Shown here piece after piece: positions 43,966-52,561 of a stretch of DNA of 64,000 nucleotides. Origin of the DNA: Corynebacterium freiburgense (GTDB lineage: Bacteria; Actinomycetota; Actinomycetes; Mycobacteriales; Mycobacteriaceae); assembly GCF_030408815.1 (NCBI RefSeq), contig NZ_CP047355.1, forward strand, positions 1,364,001 to 1,428,000, written 5' to 3'. The notes beneath the pieces were generated by a model that saw only the letters and a list, made by a program, of their open reading frames with translations, did not search any database and was not told the origin of the DNA. Position 1 is the first letter of the stretch. Each line of letters opens with the position of its first letter. The position numbers and the translations under genes are program-made.

Positions 43966-44295
43966 CTAGTACGAATTTTCAATGGCCTTAGCGAGTTGAA
44001 TGAGTTCATTGCACAGACGTTGGATTTCCTCCTGGTCAGGCTGCTCATCTTGAGTAGCAATGTGGATATCCTCGGCGGCGCAACGTAAAGTGAAAAGCTG
44101 GTCGTGGAAATGTTCTAGCCGATCAGGTGCGAGGTGAATGCCTTCCAGTGGAATAGTTTTTCCCGCTTTTTGGTTGCGTTGTTCGTAGGCACGCTGTCGG
44201 CATGATCGGTTGCAGTATCTTCGTGGCCGTCCGCGTGTGTTTTCTACTACAATGGGCTTTCCGCACCATTCGCATCTTTTTTCATTCGCCTCCAC
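43966..44295 (-). CDS. Small zinc-ribbon-type protein
   Basis: About 109 residues from GTG 44295 (other starts at 44304 or further up are possible). The N-terminus has a four-Cys site, C8-x2-C11 and C28-x3-C32, in RCEWCGKP...RPRRYCNRSCRQRAYEQR, which resembles a common actinobacterial FmdB-unrelated zinc motif. The C-terminal ~60 residues are helical and acidic. Nucleic-acid binding is plausible. It is divergent from rbpA. No named family is recalled. Confidence 0.65.
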   Translation of the reverse strand: MEANEKRCEWCGKPIVVENTRGRPRRYCNRSCRQRAYEQRNQKAGKTIPLEGIHLAPDRLEHFHDQLFTLRCAAEDIHIATQDEQPDQEEIQRLCNELIQLAKAIENSY

Positions 44296-44381
44296 ATGCC
44301 CAACCCTAGCCCACAGTGAATGGTTGGCTATAGTGGAGGGATACACCAACCACTATCGAGGGTAAGGACGGATTAACCTCT

Positions 44382-44765
44382 ATGGCAGATCGCGTACTTC
44401 GTGGCAGTCGCATGGGCGCCGTAAGCTATGAGACGGACCGGGACCATGATTTGGCGCCCCGCCAAATGGTCAAATACCGTACTGACGCCGGCGAAATTTT
44501 CGAAGTTCCCTTCGCTGATGACGCTGAGATTCCAGGCACATGGATGTGCAAAAACGGTCAGCTCGGCACACTAGTTGAAGGTGAGGGAATCGAGGCTAAA
44601 CCAGTAAAGCCTCCACGTACACACTGGGATATGCTCCGTGAGCGGCGCACAATTGAAGAGCTGGATGTTCTACTGGAAGAGCGAATCGAATTATTGCGCA
44701 AGCGTCGCAGAAACGCTGCTCGGTTGCTGAAGCAGCAACAGGAAGAAGCCGAAAAGAATGGCTAG
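44382..44765 (+). CDS. rbpA: RNA polymerase-binding protein RbpA
   Basis: A 127-residue protein that binds the group 1/2 sigma factor and RNA polymerase and stabilises the open promoter complex. It shows the N-terminal VLRGSRMGAVSYETDRDHDLAPRQ region, the central core YRTDAGEIFEVPFADDAEIPGTWMCKNG, and the sigma-interacting C-terminal domain HWDMLRERRTIEELDVLLEERIELLRKRR. Length and order are canonical. It is a conserved actinobacterial factor and essential in mycobacteria. Confidence 0.97.
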   Translation: MADRVLRGSRMGAVSYETDRDHDLAPRQMVKYRTDAGEIFEVPFADDAEIPGTWMCKNGQLGTLVEGEGIEAKPVKPPRTHWDMLRERRTIEELDVLLEERIELLRKRRRNAARLLKQQQEEAEKNG

Positions 44766-44799
44766 GCCCGCATAAGGTCTCGCAAAACATGCAAAGAAA

Positions 44800-44845
44800 A
44801 AGGCACTATGTTTAGCTCAAATGATATGAGTAAACATAGTGCCTT
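44800..44845. terminator. Strong bidirectional terminator between rbpA and ppm1
   Basis: AAGGCACTATGTTTA (44800-44814) pairs with TAAACATAGTGCCTT (44831-44845), extended inward by CTCA/TGAG with one bulged G. It lies between the convergent rbpA and ppm1, with A/T tracts outside on both strands. Confidence 0.9.
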
Positions 44846-44851
44846 CTCTAA

Positions 44852-45652
44852 TTAACGGAACTTCTTTTTCGCATTCTTAAATTCGTGTCGGGCAATTTTC
44901 GAGGATTCTTTCACTAATTCACGCAATTGGCTACCGCGGTGGGAAATGCCCCAACGCGTAACTTCCAAAAGGGAGTCTTTGACAAAAGAACCGTCAAGTT
45001 TGGATTCACCAATTTCCCGCTCAGTAAATGTAATAGGCACCTCGCGTACGTCGTAGCCTTCGCGTACTGCTCGCCAAGCTAAATCGACCTGGAAGATATA
45101 GCCAACGCTGGAAAGCTCATTAAAGTCGATTGCTTCTAATACATGCCTACGGTATGCACGGTAGCCAGCGGTCATATCGGAAAGACCCGCACCGAGTGCC
45201 AGCGAAATATAGATATTTCCACCCTTTGAAAGCACCCAGCGCTTTTTGGGCCAGTTCACTACTTTGCCGCCGGGAACATAACGTGAACCAATAACAAGAT
45301 CGGCACCTTGATCAATTTGATTAAGCAGTAAATGAAGTTGTTCAGGGGCGTGGGAACCGTCTGCATCCATTTCGCACAGGACGTTATATCCCTGGTCTAG
45401 CCCCCATCGGAAGCCCGCCACGTAAGCGCCGCACAATCCGCCTTTGCCTTCACGATGCAGTACTTTTATTTGATTATCTTCGGCGGCCAGTTTGTCTGCC
45501 AGTTTGCCAGTACCATCCGGACTATTGTCATCCACAATAAGAATGTCCACACTCGGGGCTGCGGAACGAACACGGCTGGTAATAAGTGGGAGGTTTTCCA
45601 GCTCGTTATAGGTCGGGATAATGACCAGCGTGAGGTCGCTGGGTTTGCTCAT
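44852..45652 (-). CDS. ppm1: Polyprenol monophosphomannose synthase
   Basis: A 266-residue family 2 glycosyltransferase transferring mannose from GDP-mannose to polyprenyl phosphate, the mannose donor for lipomannan and lipoarabinomannan. Motifs: [14 protein letters not shown], the [10 protein letters not shown] loop, [11 protein letters not shown], and [15 protein letters not shown] overlaps the lnt stop by 4 nt. In mycobacteria this domain is fused to Lnt, while in Corynebacterium the two are separate proteins that interact, which is exactly the arrangement here. Confidence 0.95.
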   Translation of the reverse strand: MSKPSDLTLVIIPTYNELENLPLITSRVRSAAPSVDILIVDDNSPDGTGKLADKLAAEDNQIKVLHREGKGGLCGAYVAGFRWGLDQGYNVLCEMDADGSHAPEQLHLLLNQIDQGADLVIGSRYVPGGKVVNWPKKRWVLSKGGNIYISLALGAGLSDMTAGYRAYRRHVLEAIDFNELSSVGYIFQVDLAWRAVREGYDVREVPITFTEREIGESKLDGSFVKDSLLEVTRWGISHRGSQLRELVKESSKIARHEFKNAKKKFR

Positions 45653-47136
45653 GGGGTGTCGTTCTCCTTGGATACGGTTCGAGCGTTGCGGGCGCCACGA
45701 AAATGTGGTTGCAACAATGCTGCGGACGCAATCAATGCCCCAATGATACCCATTGTGTACTCAATGATTGAACCGAAGCGAGCAGAAATAGTTTTCGTCT
45801 CCTTGAGCGGCAATTCGGCAACCAATGTTCCAGATTCAAAAATCTTTGTGCTTTGGGTGACGGTGCCGTCAGGTTGAATAATAGCTGAGACCCCAGAAGT
45901 AGCTGCAACAACGACGGCACGATCGAGCTCAATGGCGCGCATTCTACTCATTGCTAGCTGTTGGTAGGTCATATCAGTAAAGCCAAACGTAGCGTTATTT
46001 GTGGGGCTGGTAAGTATCGTTGCACCATGAAGGACAGCGTCACGCCCCGCGGCGTCGAAAGCAATTTCGTAGCAGGTGGCAATTCCTACAGCGACATCGC
46101 CCATATGAACTACACCAGTTCCGTTTCCGGGTTGGAAATTGCCTGCCTTATCAACAAAGGATGAAAACAACCGAAAAAACTCCCGCAGTGGCATTGTTTC
46201 ACCAAATGGTTGTAGGAATTTCTTGTGGTGCCACTCCCCTTGTGTGCCATCTGGATCGAAAACCACCATGGTATTGCGTGGACCCACCTCATCACGGGTG
46301 AGCGTGCCCACCAGAAGCGGCGCGTTGACATGTCGGACCGCGGCGTCGATACCCATGCGGGCTTGTGGATCCGCAAAGGGGTTTACGTCTGAAGCGTTCT
46401 CCGGCCAAATAACAAGGTCTACAGGCTGGGTAAGCCGAAGTGTTTCATCAATATGGTTTTGCAGTACCGCCCGGCGCTGCGCATTAAAATCCAAGCCTAA
46501 GCGAGGAACATTGCCTTGGATCGCAGCAACTTTTGTTTCGCCTATCGGCGCCCCGCCCGCGTCGGTGCCAAGCATAGCGCCAAGTGCCAATGGAATAGTA
46601 ATATACGCGGCACCAACTATGCGGGGGCCGCGCAAAACTAATGCTAAGCCGGCACCCACAACCACAACCATTGCAGATATCAAGGCAGGTCCACCAATAG
46701 GCGCAAACCACTGGAGCACACCACCTATTTGCCCCCAAGCAATGCGAGCCCACGCGAATCCCCCAAATGGCCAAGAACTCCGTAACCACTCAACAGCAAC
46801 AAACCATAAAGCAAAAGCTATCGGTCCGAGGGTTCGCCATCGCACCAACACAACGCCGACGGCACCCAAAAGTATCGAATACAGTGATTCCGTAATAGCA
46901 AGCGCTATATACGGAAGTGGGCCCACAAACTCACCAATCCAGGGCAGCATAAATAAATACAATGCAAGCCCGTGAGCACCCCCAAGAATCGCCCCTTGGC
47001 GTTTTGAGGATGTCTGGGTCAACACCAAATATAACAACCCCATACCCGCAATACCTGCAGGCCACCAACCTATTGGTTGTGTAGAGGCGTATATAAATAC
47101 CCCTGAAGCTGCTGCAAGCAGCAATCTCAAAATCAC
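45649..47136 (-). CDS. lnt: Apolipoprotein N-acyltransferase
   Basis: A 495-residue integral membrane enzyme that adds the third acyl chain to lipoproteins. The first ~200 residues form about 6 hydrophobic segments, followed by the extracytoplasmic carbon-nitrogen hydrolase domain with the catalytic triad in WPENASD (Glu), [10 protein letters not shown] (Lys) and [10 protein letters not shown] (Cys). A final hydrophobic segment near 455-475 closes it. It sits between fxsA and ppm1 with overlapping start/stop codons and in Corynebacterium supports Ppm1 function (known as Ppm2). Confidence 0.92.
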   Translation of the reverse strand: MILRLLLAAASGVFIYASTQPIGWWPAGIAGMGLLYLVLTQTSSKRQGAILGGAHGLALYLFMLPWIGEFVGPLPYIALAITESLYSILLGAVGVVLVRWRTLGPIAFALWFVAVEWLRSSWPFGGFAWARIAWGQIGGVLQWFAPIGGPALISAMVVVVGAGLALVLRGPRIVGAAYITIPLALGAMLGTDAGGAPIGETKVAAIQGNVPRLGLDFNAQRRAVLQNHIDETLRLTQPVDLVIWPENASDVNPFADPQARMGIDAAVRHVNAPLLVGTLTRDEVGPRNTMVVFDPDGTQGEWHHKKFLQPFGETMPLREFFRLFSSFVDKAGNFQPGNGTGVVHMGDVAVGIATCYEIAFDAAGRDAVLHGATILTSPTNNATFGFTDMTYQQLAMSRMRAIELDRAVVVAATSGVSAIIQPDGTVTQSTKIFESGTLVAELPLKETKTISARFGSIIEYTMGIIGALIASAALLQPHFRGARNARTVSKENDTP

Positions 47137-47633
47137 TTAAAATCCTCAGGGCGAGCCTGATCAGCCCAAACCTGGATTTCCTGATCTGTAGGATTCGATT
47201 GTTTTGGTGATTCAGTATCGGCGTCAATAAAAGAACCGTACGTATTGCCGTATCGGCTGGTAGCTACAAAACTCCGAACACCCATTTCTTCAATGCGTGC
47301 ACGCAACTTTTTAGCCAAAACCTTACGGGCAATCGCCCGGGTCGGCGGAATAATCAACAACACTCCGAGGAATGTGGTCACAAACCCAGGCAGTGCTACG
47401 AGTACGGAACCGGCAGCGAGCAAACCATAATCCCCAGCCAACTTTCCAGGTGTAGTTTGGCCCTGTGTTGCCGCAAATGAAATTCGGCGCATCTCAAATG
47501 CGGCAAGGAACAAGCCAGCAAAAAAGCACCCAACAAGGAGCAGGAGCGCCCAACCGACGCCGAGCCAAGTGGCGATGCCCCAAAACGCGAGCATTTCAAG
47601 AACAATGTACGGAATAGCAATGATCAATGGCAC
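47133..47633 (-). CDS. FxsA-family membrane protein
   Basis: A 166-residue protein with three to four hydrophobic segments in the first ~105 residues, including VLEMLAFWGIATWLGVGWALLLLV, the GKLAGDYGLLAAGSVLVALPGFVTTFLGVLLIIPPTRA core, and a charged tail. FxsA relatives are inner-membrane proteins that relieve phage exclusion in E. coli but have broader roles. First gene of the fxsA-lnt-ppm1 operon, with a 4-nt overlap. Confidence 0.85.
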   Translation of the reverse strand: MPLIIAIPYIVLEMLAFWGIATWLGVGWALLLLVGCFFAGLFLAAFEMRRISFAATQGQTTPGKLAGDYGLLAAGSVLVALPGFVTTFLGVLLIIPPTRAIARKVLAKKLRARIEEMGVRSFVATSRYGNTYGSFIDADTESPKQSNPTDQEIQVWADQARPEDFK

Positions 47634-47713
47634 ACTGCCAAGATTACCTATTTTGGTTTCTGTACTCAGAATGCCATGGAAAACAGTAATATTGTCAACT
47701 AGATTAAGTAGTT

Positions 47714-48727
47714 ATGAGTACGTTCAATAAAGCGAAACGATTCAGGTGGGCCAAGCACTTCCATCGAACTCTTATTGCTTTTATTGCGATACTTGCAGCC
47801 TTTGGCGCCGTAAAAATAATCGAAACACTGCAACCAGAAACTCGTATCGGTCACTTTCGTTCCAAGAAAGGATTCGAAGAATACCAACTGCACTATAGTG
47901 ATGCACTTGCGGAAATGCCGACACCAGCGCGAACCCAAACCATTGCAACCACATACGGGGATGTACGTGTATACGAGTGGGAAACACCAGAAACGAAAGA
48001 CACAATTCCAATAATCTTGCTTCCTGGACGGGCTTCAGGAGTACCGATGTGGTCCGAAAACCTTAACGGATTTGCGGGCAAACACCGCGTAATTGCCGTT
48101 GATGCAATCGGTGATGCGGGATTATCAATACAACGCCTGCCGCTAACGACTGCTGAAGAACAAGGTGCCTGGATTAATGAAGTGGTCAGTGAAGTGGCGC
48201 CGCATGGGGCACATATTGTGGGCCATTCCTTCGGTGGTAGCACAGCAACCATATATGCACGAACGCATCCAAATAACGTTGTTTCACTAACTTTATTAGA
48301 ACCAGCATTTACATTTGGCTACCCACCAATATCGGTATTTCTTTGGGGCAGCATGACACAATTACCTGGCGTGCCCAAGAGTATTCGCGAGTACGCACTG
48401 GGCAAAATTTCTGGAACTGAATACTCCGACACGACTGCTGTGGCACGCATGATTAATACCGCAGCAACCGAATATTCATCAAATTTGCCGACGCCAACGC
48501 CACTGACGGAACACCAAGCACAAACGCTCACCATGCCGGTATACGTGGCACTTGCAAGCGACAGTAAAATCGTGGGAGTTCAAGATACAACCGAAGTAAC
48601 CGCATTGCTCCCCCACGCTATGGTCAAGCGTTGGGAACACACAACCCATTCTTTACCGATGGAAGTGGCAAAACCTCTTACAAGCGAACTGGAGGCCTTC
48701 TGGCATGCAGCCGAAAAGAACCACTAA
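47714..48727 (+). CDS. Membrane-anchored alpha/beta hydrolase
   Basis: A 337-residue protein with an N-terminal hydrophobic helix (~17-37) that anchors it, then an alpha/beta hydrolase fold. It shows the IILLPGRASGVPMW segment near 98, the nucleophile elbow GHSFGG at about 176-181, and late WEHTTHSLPME with the catalytic His. The absence of a cleavage motif suggests it stays attached to the membrane with the domain outside. Divergent from fxsA. Substrate unknown; lipid or mycolate ester hydrolysis is possible. Confidence 0.8.
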   Translation: MSTFNKAKRFRWAKHFHRTLIAFIAILAAFGAVKIIETLQPETRIGHFRSKKGFEEYQLHYSDALAEMPTPARTQTIATTYGDVRVYEWETPETKDTIPIILLPGRASGVPMWSENLNGFAGKHRVIAVDAIGDAGLSIQRLPLTTAEEQGAWINEVVSEVAPHGAHIVGHSFGGSTATIYARTHPNNVVSLTLLEPAFTFGYPPISVFLWGSMTQLPGVPKSIREYALGKISGTEYSDTTAVARMINTAATEYSSNLPTPTPLTEHQAQTLTMPVYVALASDSKIVGVQDTTEVTALLPHAMVKRWEHTTHSLPMEVAKPLTSELEAFWHAAEKNH

Positions 48728-48746
48728 ACGCTTGTGGACGTCTACC

Positions 48747-49253
48747 CTACTTTAGTGCTTCTTTATAGAGCGAAAAATTCTCCTGATCAAAGCAAACAAA
48801 TACTACATATTGAATTTTGACCGCTGGGAATGCTTGGACTGCGCGAATGGCAGCTGGTGCTGCCAGCGCTTTAGGGAACCGATACACACCCGTAGAAATA
48901 TTTGGAAACGCAATGCTGGAAACACCAAGTTCCTCGCCTATACACAAACTATTGATATAACACTGTTTTAAAAGCGATTCTTCATGGTAGCCTCCCCCAC
49001 GCCACACCGGCCCAACTGTATGAATTACATATTTGGCTGGCAATAAACCCGCTGGGGTAGCTACTGCTTGCCCTACCTCACAACCACCTTGGCGGGCTCG
49101 CACTTTTTTACATGCAGCAAGTAATTCCGGGCCCGCTTTCCGATGAATCGCACCATCTACTCCACCACCGCCCAGCAAGGACGAATTTGCGGCATTGACT
49201 ATTGCATCTACCTGCAATGAAGTAATATCCCCCAAAACTACATCAATGCGCAT
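48747..49253 (-). CDS. Macrodomain O-acetyl-ADP-ribose deacetylase-like protein
   Basis: A 168-residue protein that is nearly all macrodomain: VVLGDITSLQVDAIVNAANSSLLGGGGVDGAIHRKAG, the YVIHTVGPVW strand, and AFPNISTGVYRFPKALAA. This is the MacroD/YmdB type that binds ADP-ribose and hydrolyses O-acetyl-ADP-ribose or mono-ADP-ribose on proteins. It begins 3 nt after the stop of a 144-residue gene, so the two form a bicistronic unit. Confidence 0.92.
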   Translation of the reverse strand: MRIDVVLGDITSLQVDAIVNAANSSLLGGGGVDGAIHRKAGPELLAACKKVRARQGGCEVGQAVATPAGLLPAKYVIHTVGPVWRGGGYHEESLLKQCYINSLCIGEELGVSSIAFPNISTGVYRFPKALAAPAAIRAVQAFPAVKIQYVVFVCFDQENFSLYKEALK

Positions 49254-49256
49254 GTT

Positions 49257-49691
49257 TTAGCTTTCCACCGAAACCTTGATTACTTCAAAATGCGGATTAA
49301 AGTGCACAGCTGGCCAATAGCCTTCCTCAAACCGTCCAAGTTTATCCACCATATGGATAATGATTGTTTCGCTTGAAAACTCCAGCGAGGCATCGAACTC
49401 ATCCGGATTTACCTCGACGGAATCGTCATCAGCAAAAACACTGATTACTGCTTCAGTTGCCCGAAGCTTCAATGCCTCCATCTGTTCACACACAAGCTGT
49501 GCCCTGGGAATCAACGCAATCACAGATTCGGTATCAAGGTACCGATCCCAGTCGCGGAAAACGGTATAGCATTTTCCTAGTGCGGTTCGAAGCTCGCCCA
49601 CATACTGAGGTCTCCCCACACCGATGAGTTCACTGCGCTGAAACACACCTAGGTTGGGGAGCTCGATGGGTTCTTCCTTCCACGTATTCAC
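49257..49691 (-). CDS. Hypothetical protein co-transcribed with macrodomain gene
   Basis: A 144-residue soluble acidic protein I do not recognise. The N-terminal part reads IELPNLGVFQRSELIGVG; the middle is helical (LDTESVIALIPRAQLVCEQMEALKL); the C-terminal part is beta-rich (FSSETIIIHMVDKLGRFEEGYWPAVHFN). No catalytic motif is visible and no resemblance to DarT-like toxins. It is separated by 3 nt from the macrodomain gene, suggesting a shared function. Family unknown. Confidence 0.6.
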   Translation of the reverse strand: MNTWKEEPIELPNLGVFQRSELIGVGRPQYVGELRTALGKCYTVFRDWDRYLDTESVIALIPRAQLVCEQMEALKLRATEAVISVFADDDSVEVNPDEFDASLEFSSETIIIHMVDKLGRFEEGYWPAVHFNPHFEVIKVSVES

Positions 49692-49996
49692 ACTTCCCAG
49701 TGTAGGTGGGAAAAATACTTAGCATAAGGACCAAAACTCAGTGTTGCGAAAGAGAATTCCAGTGCCAAGGTTATTTCTGGAGCTTTTCATTGACTAGATA
49801 CGGGCCGATCCGAACGTCTTAACTGCAGTTTTCTAGACAAACCGTGTATCGCAAAAATTAGCGAAAATGTGAACATGGGGATATTTATTAGATTCCAGCA
49901 AATTTATTAACCAAACAATGTGTAAAGAATAAAATAGACACGCGTACTGAACTAGCTCCGTTTTACGAGAAAAGAACAAGGCAGACACTGACCATT
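49692..49996. other. Intergenic region between divergent genes
   Basis: 305 bases with no gene. It must contain the promoters of the hypothetical-macrodomain pair (minus) and the hexapeptide-repeat gene (plus); TAAAAT at 49930-49935 is a possible -10 for the latter. Nothing else stands out. Confidence 0.4.
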
Positions 49997-50764
49997 ATGG
50001 AAATTAGTTTTGAGCTCACGGACGAACAAAGAGGCCCGTATTTTAGAATCCGCGCGATTCGCGATATTCCACAACACAGGGTTCAAGCCGGAGATCTCGG
50101 AGGTTGGATCAGTTCAGTGCAACTGCCAGACGGCACTCCCCGCATTATGGACAATGCCTGGTTGGCAGGAAATGCGGTCCTTGCAGACAATGCTCAATTA
50201 ATCGAACACGCATTAGTGAAAGGAAATGCTGTTATTGATGGAAATGCCACTATTGGGCAAGGCGCCACGGTTCGCGGTAATGCTGTTATTTCGGGCAATG
50301 TCAGGGTTATTGGGCGCGCTTGTGTCCAAGGAAACTCGCACATTGAAAATAATGTAGAGATTTCTGGCCGAGCCCATATATTCGGTGCCACACGAATTAG
50401 TGGCACGACTTGTATTTCTGGTCATGCGCGAATATATGGGAACAGTGAATTGCAGGGACCGACAATCGATGGGAATGCGCGTATTTATGGTGAGGCAATA
50501 GTTCACGGAAATGCTCACATATCTGGAGCGGCTGATATTACCCACCAAAACCACTTTCTCATGATAGAAAACCTAGAGGCAATGGACTTTCATCCGATCA
50601 CGATCTATAAGACCGAAGACAATACACCAGTATTTTTCTTTCGGGGGCACGAAAAACCTATAGAAGTATTACTGGAAAACGTGTCCGGGAAAAAGGAAAT
50701 GCAATGCCAAGTGGAATCGGTTCTACAGTTAGTACAATGCGCCGAAACACTTTGGAAAAGATAG
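49997..50764 (+). CDS. Hexapeptide-repeat (left-handed beta-helix) protein, YdcK-like
   Basis: A 255-residue protein. The N-terminal ~45 residues (YFRIRAIRDIPQHRVQAGDLGGWISS) are the cap seen in YdcK-type and phage-associated proteins. Residues ~50-180 are hexapeptide repeats rich in GNA(V/R)I and SG(N/T)-x-x-I, with at least 14 turns, forming a parallel beta-helix. A 60-residue C-terminal domain is not repetitive. No acyltransferase catalytic His loop is evident, so a structural role is as likely as enzymatic. It stands alone on the plus strand. Confidence 0.75.
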   Translation: MEISFELTDEQRGPYFRIRAIRDIPQHRVQAGDLGGWISSVQLPDGTPRIMDNAWLAGNAVLADNAQLIEHALVKGNAVIDGNATIGQGATVRGNAVISGNVRVIGRACVQGNSHIENNVEISGRAHIFGATRISGTTCISGHARIYGNSELQGPTIDGNARIYGEAIVHGNAHISGAADITHQNHFLMIENLEAMDFHPITIYKTEDNTPVFFFRGHEKPIEVLLENVSGKKEMQCQVESVLQLVQCAETLWKR

Positions 50765-50840
50765 AGATGTTGAGCGCAATGTAAAGCATGGGAGGTCAGA
50801 AAACAAAAGGAAATTGTTCATTTGACCTCCGGACCCAGGG

Positions 50841-51470
50841 TTAGACTTCCCTACCTAAAAAGGCAGCAAGACGGACTGTGGGCCCAGCACCGTCTGGCGC
50901 TTCGGTTGCATACTCAAACGGTACTCCCTGATCGATGCCCCGATATTCTTCATGAACAAGTTCCTTCGCTGCCTTTAACGCTGCTTCTGCTACATGCGGG
51001 TTAGGGATTTCTACAGGCTGATTTGTAGCTTTAGCTAAATCAAAGCCGTGGCAGACAAGCTCAAAAAGATAAAGGCCCACAATTTCTTTACCGGAATAGA
51101 CGATCCCCCAAGGCATTGTATATTGCCGTTGCATTGCTGGGTCATCCCAGACTAGTTGAGCATTATCAGCGACTTTACGCCATGAAAGCGCGCGCTGTTC
51201 GGCTGATGTGTTTTCAATGAACTGCTGATTGAACGAATGAAGTAGCTTTTCAAACCCGGCTGGATCATTGCTTACGGATTCGTGTGGGTGTCTTCCAATC
51301 ACCGGTAGTTTCGTAATGACCTCTCCAACCTGAATAAAATGCGTGAGCAAGTCTTCTACACTAAATTGTGTGCATGGCGTGGGTAGGTTGAACATTTCAT
51401 TCGGCGTGTTTGCAGTCAAATGCTCTATCCAAGTGAAAGCCTCCAGTAGCTCTTTTCTAAAATCTTCCAT
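50841..51470 (-). CDS. TIGR03086-type DinB-fold metal-binding protein
   Basis: A 209-residue protein starting at ATG 51470 after AAGGAGACAT. It has the MDMPI_N-like four-helix fold: WIEHLTANTPNEMFNLPTPCTQFSVEDLLTHFIQVGEV, and the metal-binding LFELVCHGFDLAKAT near residues 137-150. TIGR03086 proteins belong to the DinB/mycothiol-dependent maleylpyruvate isomerase superfamily. Divergent from a WYL-type regulator whose gene starts 98 bp away, so it is likely that regulator's target. Confidence 0.8.
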   Translation of the reverse strand: MEDFRKELLEAFTWIEHLTANTPNEMFNLPTPCTQFSVEDLLTHFIQVGEVITKLPVIGRHPHESVSNDPAGFEKLLHSFNQQFIENTSAEQRALSWRKVADNAQLVWDDPAMQRQYTMPWGIVYSGKEIVGLYLFELVCHGFDLAKATNQPVEIPNPHVAEAALKAAKELVHEEYRGIDQGVPFEYATEAPDGAGPTVRLAAFLGREV

Positions 51471-51514
51471 TATGTCTCCTTGAATGTATGGGTGAATTTC
51501 GGGACACAATCGAA

Positions 51515-51531
51515 GTTAGGTGCGTTAGGTG
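51515..51531. promoter_or_regulatory. Tandem GTTAGGTG repeats in divergent intergenic region
   Basis: GTTAGGTG occurs at 51515-51522 and 51524-51531, one helical-turn-like spacing of 9 bp, between the DinB-type gene and the WYL regulator. A candidate operator for the divergent regulator. Confidence 0.35.
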
Positions 51532-51567
51532 ACAAACCTTGGCACCAATCTATGAGGAAATGGGTAT

Positions 51568-52548
51568 GTGAAAGAATTCCGCTTGACCGAAATTGTGCGC
51601 ATCCTCCGTGGAAACAATTCGCTTACGGCATCAAAACTCGCTGAGCGTCTGGGCGTATCGCGCCGCACAATACTTCGGGACTTACAGCAACTACAGCGAC
51701 GTGGAGTACCAATCCGAACGGAATCTGGACCCCATGGAGGTGTTTCTATACTGCCAGGGTGGACACCTCCAATAGAAGAACTCACCGACAGTGAGATAGT
51801 GGCATGTATGCTCCCAGGCGGAACTCATATGGCCGCAGAACTAGGTCTTTCCCGGCAACTGCACCAAGCACGCCGTAAAATGCAGCAGCGGCTATCACCA
51901 TTGCAAAACCAAAAAGTAAATCTCCTGCAGGACCGAATCCTGGTAGCCCCAAACGGCTGGAAACAACAATTACGAACACCGCCAGCACTTCGCGAATCAT
52001 TTCTAGCAATCGCCACCAACCGAATTATTGAACTGTACTACCAGACACCGCAAAAACCCGTGAGCATGCGGCGATGTGAACCACTCGGCCTGGTGTTAGC
52101 CAATACAAGGTGGTACTTAATTGCGCGGAAAACCCCAGAAAACCAGTTACGGACTTACCGTGTGGACCGCATACAAAGCATTACAAGAACAGAACAAACA
52201 TTTACTAGAGACCCAGCTGAAAAAATAAGTGAGCTTTGGCATAACGCGCAACAAAGCTTCGCCGCATGTGGAGCGCACCCAGTGGTAGTACAAGTAAAGC
52301 CAGAAGTTGTGCCACACGTGGAATTCTGCCTCAATATGATTAGCGCCGAGGTGCTACAAGAAGAAATACCAAACTCTAAGGAGGCACTGTTGCGGGCGAA
52401 CGTTCGATCTTTGCAATCTGCTGCAGGATTACTTGCAGGCTTTGGCAACTTGGTAACCATAATCGAGCCAGCAGATTTACGTGATCGCATATGCGAGATA
52501 GCCCGCCAGATCCTTAGAGAATATGGCGGGCCTTCCGGTGCTGTTTAG
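51568..52548 (+). CDS. WYL-domain transcriptional regulator (DeoR-type HTH)
   Basis: A 326-residue regulator starting at GTG 51568. The N-terminal HTH_11 spans ~1-60 (SLTASKLAERLGVSRRTILRDLQQLQRRGVPI). A central WYL domain is present, with GLVLANTRWYLIARK near residues 175-190 and a C-terminal WCX-like extension. WYL domains sense nucleic-acid or small ligands. It is divergently transcribed from the DinB-type gene, suggesting local regulation, and converges with cobN after 13 nt. Confidence 0.85.
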   Translation: MKEFRLTEIVRILRGNNSLTASKLAERLGVSRRTILRDLQQLQRRGVPIRTESGPHGGVSILPGWTPPIEELTDSEIVACMLPGGTHMAAELGLSRQLHQARRKMQQRLSPLQNQKVNLLQDRILVAPNGWKQQLRTPPALRESFLAIATNRIIELYYQTPQKPVSMRRCEPLGLVLANTRWYLIARKTPENQLRTYRVDRIQSITRTEQTFTRDPAEKISELWHNAQQSFAACGAHPVVVQVKPEVVPHVEFCLNMISAEVLQEEIPNSKEALLRANVRSLQSAAGLLAGFGNLVTIIEPADLRDRICEIARQILREYGGPSGAV

Positions 52549-52561
52549 AGTGAGGGTTGGT

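Noticed and set aside
48747..49691. DarT-DarG-type toxin-antitoxin call for the macrodomain pair
   Set aside because: The 144-aa partner lacks any ADP-ribosyltransferase motif.
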